A stretch of DNA of 17,099 nucleotides from Pelethousia sp034928145 (GTDB lineage: Bacteria; Bacillota; Clostridia; Christensenellales; CAG-138). The stretch is from contig JAYFPE010000011.1 in NCBI GenBank assembly GCA_034928145.1, positions 1 through 17,099 of the forward strand. The letters are read 5' to 3'. Below, one piece after another: positions 1 through 5,700 of the stretch. Every line of letters begins with the position of its first letter. Within the stretch, counting starts at the first letter, position 1. Made by a program: the position numbers and the translations under genes. The notes below the pieces were generated by a model that saw only the letters and a list, made by a program, of their open reading frames with translations, did no database searches and had not been told where the DNA came from.

Positions 1-239
1 GCCCTTTCAGCTATATTATTAAGGGTAAGCCTATTGTCAACCTTACCTAAGGGTATCATCCCATCCCCATTGCCAAAGACTACCGTTACGTTAATATAGC
101 TATCTGGAGTTTTGTGGGACTTTGGTAATACCGTTGAGTGCTGCTGTCTTTTAGAGGGGGTGTAAAGCCTGCCATCAAGGGGCGTGATTGATATAAAATC
201 TAAAAATGAAATACGCTTACGCAAGCAGGCGAAGGGTGG
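1..239 (-). other. Unassigned minus-strand open frame at left edge, possibly a gene remnant or 5' end of a gene
   Basis: Reading the minus strand from 239 toward 1 gives 79 codons with no stop. They follow two consecutive TAG codons and run off the window edge. The translation has mixed, non-repetitive composition, including the stretch LDFISITPLDGRLYTPSK. There is no ATG near its beginning; the first in-frame ATG is at 59-57, and a TTG at 224-222 lacks a clear ribosome binding site. It could be the 5' end of a gene starting at 59, a broken gene, or chance. I do not recognise a family. The same stretch holds a short inverted repeat (24-29 with 42-47). No convincing promoter for the next gene is visible here; the best candidate is TTGCCA at 70-75 with an AT-rich hexamer near 92-97. 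Confidence 0.25.
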
Positions 240-285
240 CTACTACCCGGTTAAGTCAAAACGCAAACCATAAGGAAGGGGAACT

Positions 286-699
286 ATGATTACACCTTAC
301 CTTACATTCAACGGGAACTGCAAAGACGCGCTGAACTTCTACCGCGCCGTTTTTCATTGCGACGAGCCGAAAGTCCTGCCCTATGGCGACTATATGCCGG
401 AGGGGTCAAAGACGCCGCCGGAACTGCTGCGCACTTGGGTTATGCATGCCGAGATGTTCATCTGCGGTACGAACGTCTGGTTTGCCGATCAAGCTACACC
501 GCCTAAGAATGGCGATAACATCAAACTAACCGCCACGGTGCCTACAGGCAAGGAAGCGGTTGCTATCTTCGACGCACTTTGCCTAGGTGGTGAGGTGACG
601 CTCCCGCCAACCGAAACCTTCTATAGCGTGTTCCATGCTGCGGTAACAGACAAGTTCGGCGTCAACTGGAATGTAGTCGCTAAAGAAGCGCCAAAGTAA
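286..699 (+). CDS. PhnB/YjdN-type VOC (glyoxalase-fold) family protein
   Basis: This 137-residue protein matches the PhnB/YjdN branch of the vicinal oxygen chelate (glyoxalase/bleomycin resistance) superfamily. It opens with PYLTFNGNCKDALNFYRAVF, the family's usual first strand and helix. It ends with a TFYSVFHAAVTDKFGVNWNV segment, like the family's closing DRFGVxW motif. Length is normal. Many members of this branch have unclear substrates and some lack metal ligands, so no reaction can be assigned; a small-molecule binding or modifying role in the cytoplasm is the usual guess. The start is supported by an AAGGAAGGGG sequence just upstream of the ATG. The next gene begins 15 nt after the stop, so the two are probably co-transcribed. 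Confidence 0.85.
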   Translation: MITPYLTFNGNCKDALNFYRAVFHCDEPKVLPYGDYMPEGSKTPPELLRTWVMHAEMFICGTNVWFADQATPPKNGDNIKLTATVPTGKEAVAIFDALCLGGEVTLPPTETFYSVFHAAVTDKFGVNWNVVAKEAPK

Positions 700-714
700 G
701 CGGAGGAATGAAGC

Positions 715-1002
715 GTGCATAACGAACGTATATATAAAATGAAGATCTCCAGTGTCTACCCTTTGTATATTCAAAAAGTTGAGCATAAAGGACGCACGAG
801 GGCGGAAATCGATACCGTTATTCAATGGCTGACAGGCTATGATGAACAGGGAATGCAATCTCAAATTAACAAAGAAGCGGACCTACAGACATTCTTTGCC
901 GAAGCTCCTCATATTAATCCGAACGCTTCCCAAATTACCGGAGTAATCTGCGGTGTTCGCGTCGAGGAAATCGAAGACTCGCTTATGAAGAAGATACGCT
1001 AG
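715..1002 (+). CDS. DUF2200 family protein, prematurely ended by an in-frame TAG
   Basis: The 95 residues (GTG start) match the DUF2200 family, whose function is unknown. Recognisable parts are RIYKMKISSVYPLY at the N-terminus, GRTRAEIDTVIQWLTGYDE, then FFAEAPHINPNASQITGVI and CGVRVEEIEDSLMKKIR. Members of the family, as I recall them, continue after the IR with a tyrosine and a helix of the type LDKLxDELAKGKxxEKIL. Here the tyrosine position is TAG (1000-1002) and the expected tail follows in the same frame (1003-1077). The start at 715 has GGAGG at 702-706; the ATG at 708 opens only a four-codon frame, and an internal ATG at 739 is possible but would lose the conserved RIYKM. It lies in a likely operon with the VOC gene. 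It may be a slightly shortened working protein, a pseudogene, or a recoded gene. Confidence 0.8.
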   Translation: MHNERIYKMKISSVYPLYIQKVEHKGRTRAEIDTVIQWLTGYDEQGMQSQINKEADLQTFFAEAPHINPNASQITGVICGVRVEEIEDSLMKKIR

Positions 1003-1077
1003 TTAGACAAGTTGGTGGACGAGCTGGCAAAAGGTAAGCCGATAGAGAAGATATTGCGAAGCAGGCGATTGCCTTAG
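1003..1077 (+). pseudogene. In-frame C-terminal remnant of the DUF2200 gene
   Basis: Directly after the TAG at 1000-1002, in the same frame, 24 sense codons read LDKLVDELAKGKPIEKILRSRRLP before a second TAG at 1075-1077. LDKLVDELAKGKPIEKIL is what the DUF2200 family normally carries at its C-terminus. One nonsense change at a tyrosine codon (TAC or TAT to TAG) therefore explains the interruption without any frameshift. The last residues (SRRLP) look less family-like, and the +1-shifted frame from 1059 reads KQAIALEKG before its own stop, so a second small lesion near 1058-1065 is possible. Confidence 0.6.
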
Positions 1078-1206
1078 AAAAGGGGTAGGGCGCCTGGTGG
1101 GGAAGACCCTTGAATATGGAACCGATATATTTGTAAATCTCTCTTGTACTCTTCCAAAATAAGAAGGATTATGAGGCCGTGAAATGTTATCTGGGAGGCG
1201 CAACCC
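1078..1206 (+). other. Short AT-rich spacer with degenerate coding-like pieces
   Basis: No intact gene is seen. Two short open pieces on the plus strand look protein-like but lack starts: one at 1088-1162 reading GRLVGKTLEYGTDIFVNLSC before a stop, and one around 1140-1230 containing NKKDYEAVKCYLGGATRGLY. They may be scraps of decayed genes. The last bases contain the ribosome binding site GGGAGG (1193-1198) of the next gene. Confidence 0.3.
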
Positions 1207-2394
1207 GTGGATTATATAACAGTCAGTGAAGCGGCGGAAAAATGGGGCGTTTCCGGGCGGGCGCTCATCTATCATTTGGTAGCCGGGCGCGTCCCCGGCG
1301 CGGTCAAAAAGGGAAGGCTGTGGCTGATACCCGCGAATGCCGAGCGGCCTGTTGACAATAGACGGCGCGGGCAGGCGTTGCCAAAGGGAGCTTTGCCCTT
1401 GACCGCCGACCTATCCGCCATTTTTACCTCTACCACCCGGCCTATGCCCGACGATAATCCCGATGCGATTCTGTATATCCTGGGCGAGGACAGGCTGCGG
1501 CTCGTCTATGAAGCGGAGCTTGCCTATTTGCGGGGCGATTTTACGCGGGTTTTGATATGTTTTCACAAGACCAAAGGCGACGAAGCGTTGCGGCTTCGGG
1601 TCTGCCCGGCGGCTATCGCGGCGGCCATCAGCTTGGGCGATTACCGTACCTATATCGAGATCGACGCTTATCTAAAAAACTGCATAGAAGCCAACAGCGG
1701 CGACGATATAGCCGCTATTGCGGAGCTATCGCTCGCCACTGCCGCAGTGAGCTGTATTGCCCCGAGCATGGCCCCCGGCTGGCTGGTGGCAGGCGACTTG
1801 AGCGCCCTACCACCCCCGGCGCGGTTGAATGCTCTCTATCTGCGGGCAAAGTACTTGAACTGTATTGGCCGGTTTGAGGCCATGCTTGCCGTGGCACAGA
1901 CCGCGCTGTCCCTTTGCGGATCGAAGCAGGGAATCACACCGTATGACATTTATCTGCGGCTGATGTGCGCCATCGCTTGCCACTATCTTGAACGCGAAGA
2001 TGAGGCCCGCGGTTGGCTGCTTTCGGCCATGCGCATCGGCCTGCCTTACGGTTTTACCACGCCGTTTTCAGAGATTGTGACTGCGCTTGGCGGCTTGATG
2101 GAACAATGCCTGGAGCAGGCGTATCCCGATTCCTACGACGCCGTTCTCAAACAATGGAAGCGAACATGGAAAAACTGGATCACCTTCCACAATCAATTCA
2201 CAAAGGACAACATTACCCTCATCCTTTCCCTGCGGGAATACCATATCGCCGTACTGGTAGCGCGGCGAGTCCCTTACGCAAAAATTGCAAAGCAGTATTG
2301 TATTTCGGTAGGTAGGCTCAAGAACATCATGCTGGAAGTCTATGGCAGGCTGTTCATATCTGGCCGGGAAGAGCTTGCAAAGCGCATATTATAA
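1207..2394 (+). CDS. Transcriptional regulator with N-terminal excisionase/MerR-type HTH and C-terminal LuxR-type HTH
   Basis: This is a 395-residue protein with a GTG start preceded by GGGAGG at a good distance. Residues 1-50 (ITVSEAAEKWGVSGRALIYH, then VPGAVKKGRLWLIPANAERP) match the HTH_17/excisionase-like winged helix common in clostridial regulators. Residues of about 95-310 are predominantly helical and alanine- and leucine-rich, resembling a TPR-like or helical-repeat sensing region. The last 58 residues (LREYHIAVLVARRVPYAKIA, QYCISVGRLKN, then YGRL...SGREEL) follow the layout of a LuxR/GerE helix-turn-helix, though divergent. No response-regulator receiver or membrane segment is seen, so it is probably a cytoplasmic one-component regulator; its ligand is unknown. 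It lies just upstream of the giant surface protein and is separated from it by a terminator, so control of that gene is a reasonable inference, not something shown here. Confidence 0.75.
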   Translation: MDYITVSEAAEKWGVSGRALIYHLVAGRVPGAVKKGRLWLIPANAERPVDNRRRGQALPKGALPLTADLSAIFTSTTRPMPDDNPDAILYILGEDRLRLVYEAELAYLRGDFTRVLICFHKTKGDEALRLRVCPAAIAAAISLGDYRTYIEIDAYLKNCIEANSGDDIAAIAELSLATAAVSCIAPSMAPGWLVAGDLSALPPPARLNALYLRAKYLNCIGRFEAMLAVAQTALSLCGSKQGITPYDIYLRLMCAIACHYLEREDEARGWLLSAMRIGLPYGFTTPFSEIVTALGGLMEQCLEQAYPDSYDAVLKQWKRTWKNWITFHNQFTKDNITLILSLREYHIAVLVARRVPYAKIAKQYCISVGRLKNIMLEVYGRLFISGREELAKRIL

Positions 2395-2450
2395 CAAAAA
2401 AAACGTGACTTTTAAAGGGTAAGCGGTCACTGCCGAAAATACGGATTTGC

Positions 2451-2490
2451 CCCTATGATAGGTATGGAAAGCTATCATAGGGTCTTTTTA
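2451..2490 (+). terminator. Rho-independent terminator after the regulator gene
   Basis: A perfect 11-bp inverted repeat, CCCTATGATAG (2451-2461) and CTATCATAGGG (2472-2482), with a 10-nt loop, is followed at once by TCTTTTTA. It sits 57 nt after the regulator stop and would separate regulator transcription from the surface-protein unit. Confidence 0.85.
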
Positions 2491-2546
2491 TCCCCCTTTG
2501 AAAAAAGGAGCGTTAGGGAGTGAATACGGAGCAAAATCAACCATAT

Positions 2547-2740
2547 AAGGTGTTTTGGGCAGGAGGCCCCTGCTTCCCCCGTACACCTTGAATACGACGG
2601 GCAGATGGACGGGAGTTATCCTCCCTATTCACCCGAAGTGTACTAGAGAAGAACGGCGCTTTGCTGCCGCGGATGGGAGAGCTGCCACTATGAAAATCTG
2701 AAGGTTCGGGGAAACCACACCTGGCGGCGGTGTGAGAATC
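2547..2740 (+). ncRNA. Candidate structured leader RNA of the surface-protein gene, with competing helices
   Basis: The roughly 265 nt between the terminator and the surface-protein ATG have no credible gene but are rich in pairing. Helix A is AAGGTGT (2547-2553) with ACACCTT (2583-2589), enclosing GCAGG/CCTGC (2559-2563, 2569-2573). Helix B is GTACAC (2581-2586) with GTGTAC (2638-2643), stacked on TGAATA/TATTCA (2589-2594, 2626-2631) and GGGAG/CTCCC (2611-2615, 2621-2625). A and B use the same bases at 2583-2586 and 2589, so they exclude each other. Further hairpins are CGGC/GCCG (2654-2657, 2666-2669) and CACACC/GGTGTG (2716-2721, 2729-2734), the latter ending 22 nt before the ATG. I could not match it to a riboswitch class I know (cobalamin, c-di-GMP-I and -II, SAM, lysine, FMN, T-box and ydaO considered). 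It could equally be a thermosensor, a protein-binding leader or a stability element. Confidence 0.4.
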
Positions 2741-2756
2741 AGAAAGAGAGGAAAAG

Positions 2757-5700
2757 ATGAAAAGCAAACGGTTTTTATGCATATGCTTGTGCGTAGCGCT
2801 GGTGTTCGCGCCGCTGCCCAAAACAGCGTTGGCGCTACTGGGCGTGGGGGCAACCTTTACCGCCAATACATCCGAGGGGCATATCTTAACCTACAAGGTG
2901 CTGACCGAGGACGACACGACAAAAACGGGCACGGTGCAGGTGGGAAAAGGGACAGCTTCCGCCATTACTGGGGTAGGGTCAGGCAGCCTTACCATTCCCG
3001 GAACGGTTATGCATGGCGACATCACCTACACGGTAACGGCAATCGGCGAAATTGCCTTTGCGAGCTGCTCGGGCTTTGACGGTACGCTGACCATCCCCGA
3101 AAGCGTCACTTCGATCGGCAAGTATGCGTTTGGGGGTTGCAAGAAGTTTAGTGGTGCGCTAGTCATACCGACAGCCGTCACCACAATCGGCGAATCTGCA
3201 TTTACCTTATGCAGCGGCTTTACAGGCCCTCTGACCCTCCCCCCAAACCTTACAACCATCAGTCAGCGCGCCTTTTACTTTTGCAGTGGCTTCACTGGCG
3301 CGCTGGTCATTCCGAATACGGTGATTACCATCGGCTCGGAAGCGTTTTACGGCTGCACCGGACTAAGCAGCCTGGACCTTGGCGGCGGCGTACAAAGTAT
3401 TGGCGATTTGGCTTTTGCCGCCTGCACCGGGCTTACTGGTACACAAAATATACCCGATAAGCTGGAAACTATTGGAAACAATGCTTTTTTTGGCTGTACC
3501 GGACTAAGCAGCCTGAGCCTCGGCAGCGGGGTAAAAGAAATTCAAGGCGCGGCCTTTTCCGGTTGCAGCGGACTCACCGGCACACTTACCATCCCCAATA
3601 GCGTAGAAACCATCTCGGATAACGCGTTTGAAGGCTGCACGGGTATTACCGGCCTAACCTTGGGGACAGGTTTGACGTTTGTTGGTATTTCGGCCTTTAC
3701 CGGTTGCACAAATTTAAACGACGCACGCTTTCTGGGCAATAGGCCAACTATTGCCAACAAAGCGTTCGACAACTGCGCCGCCGGCCTTACCCTGCAATAT
3801 AATCCGGCGGCAACCGGCTGGAGCGGCTATACCTATACCGGCAACAGCACGGTCAATGTCACTGCGTCAACCGCGCCCGCTATTACAGGCCCAACTTCGC
3901 TGACGCTAAGCCCGGGTTATGCCGCGACCTTCACAGGCGCATATACCATTACGGGAACAGAACCCATAACCGTTGAAAAGATTTCCGGCGACAGCAAGAT
4001 TACATGGAACAACAGCACGAAGAAGCTGGATATTGCCGCAGGGCTTCCGGCGGGCAGTTATCCCGTTACGCTAAAGGCCAGCAACGGCGTTTTGCCGGAT
4101 GCAACGTTTCTATTTACGCTAACCGTAGGCTCGTCATCGATCCCTGCTTTCACCATTACGGGCAATACGGCGGGATATACCTATGACGCCGGCGTGCTGA
4201 CCTTTACAACTTCTGGTAATTATATGGTAACTATGACGCCGGGCGCGACCACCACGGACAGGATTGTTGTCAGCGGCGGGACAGAGACCAGCCCGGCCAA
4301 CCTCACGCTGAACGGCGTGAGTATCGACTGTTCGGCAGGCAGCGCGTGTGCGGTTGAGTTGACCGGGGCCTCTGCCGTGAGCTTGACGCTTATCTCGGAC
4401 AACAATCTCAAAAGCGGCGACAAAAAGGCGGGCCTGGGGGTTCCGGGAGGCGCATCACTGACCATCGGCGGCACGGGCGCACTCACGGCCATTGGCGGCA
4501 ACAACGGCGCGGGGATCGGCGGCGGCGAGGCAAGCGCTGGCGGCAAAGTCACCATCACCGGCGGCACGGTCACAGCCTCCGGAAATGGCGGCGGTGCGGG
4601 CATCGGCGGCGGCGGCGCTGCCATCATCTCCGGCGGGAACGGCGGCCCCGTCACTATCAGCGGCGGCACGGTCACAGCCTCCGGCGGCGGTGCGGGCATC
4701 GGGGGCGGCGCAGGCAGCATATTGGGCCACTCCGGCGGCTCGGGCGGTATAATTACCATCAGCGGCGGCACGGTCACGGCAAATGGTGGCGGTAGCTGCG
4801 CGGGCATTGGCGGCGGCTACCTCGCCAGCGGCGGTACCGTCACCATCAGCGGGGGCACCGTCGAGGCCACCGGCGGCAGCAGCGGCGCGGGCATTGGGGG
4901 TGGCGCCGGCGGCGCAGGCGGCACAGTTTATATTTCCGGCGGCAGCGTCAACGCCGTAGGAGGAGACTACGCCCAGAGCATTGGGCGCGGCAGCGGCTCC
5001 GCCGACGCCGGCACGTTGCGGAGCGGGGGATACTTCTCGGAGAATGTCTACCTCACCACGGTAACGCTGGAAGGCGTGAGCGATGAAACGGAGGTAACGT
5101 CGCTGACAGCCACTTATATATACGGCATCAATGATATGTTCACCGATGGAGGGGGCAATCTGTACCTCTACCTGCCGGAAGCTGCGGAGGTGACTGGCGC
5201 GGAGACTGCCTCGGCCCAATATACAGGCAAGGTGGTTACAACGACCGATGCAACCTCGCGGGGAACGCTTTTTCGTCGCGATACGGATAATCCCACTATA
5301 ACAGGCGTAACGCCTACGGGTACGGGCGTCGCTATCTCCACCAATACCCTTTCCGTCACCTTCAACGAACCGATGAGCACCTCCGTTGCCGGAACCGTGA
5401 CGGTCAGTGGGGCAACCGTTTCCGCGCCCCAGTGGAGCAATGGCAACAAAACCGTAACCTACACCCTTTCCAGCCTTGCTTATGGGGCGACGTATACGAT
5501 CAGCATTTCCGGCTTTCAGGATACTTCAGGCAATGTGATGGCTGCGGATAACACCCACAGCTTTACCACGCAGGCCGCTCCGCTCCCCGCTTTCAGCGTT
5601 ACGGGCAATACGGCGGGATATACCTATGACGGTGGCGTGCTAACCTTCATGCAAAACGGTACATATACGGTATCCATGGCAACGCCGGGCGCGATCACCG

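Noticed and set aside
2540..2756. Cobalamin riboswitch (GCCACT and GGCAGGAGGCC motifs present)
   Set aside because: The motifs are in the wrong order, there is no proper B12 box, and the downstream gene has no cobalamin connection.
2732..3079. 115-codon frame overlapping the start of the surface protein
   Set aside because: Shifted frame of the signal peptide and first repeats; Arg/Gly-rich with no known motifs.
4480..5020. CRISPR-like regular repeats
   Set aside because: The periodic GGCGGC blocks are in-frame glycine codons of the surface protein, with variable unit length and no spacers.
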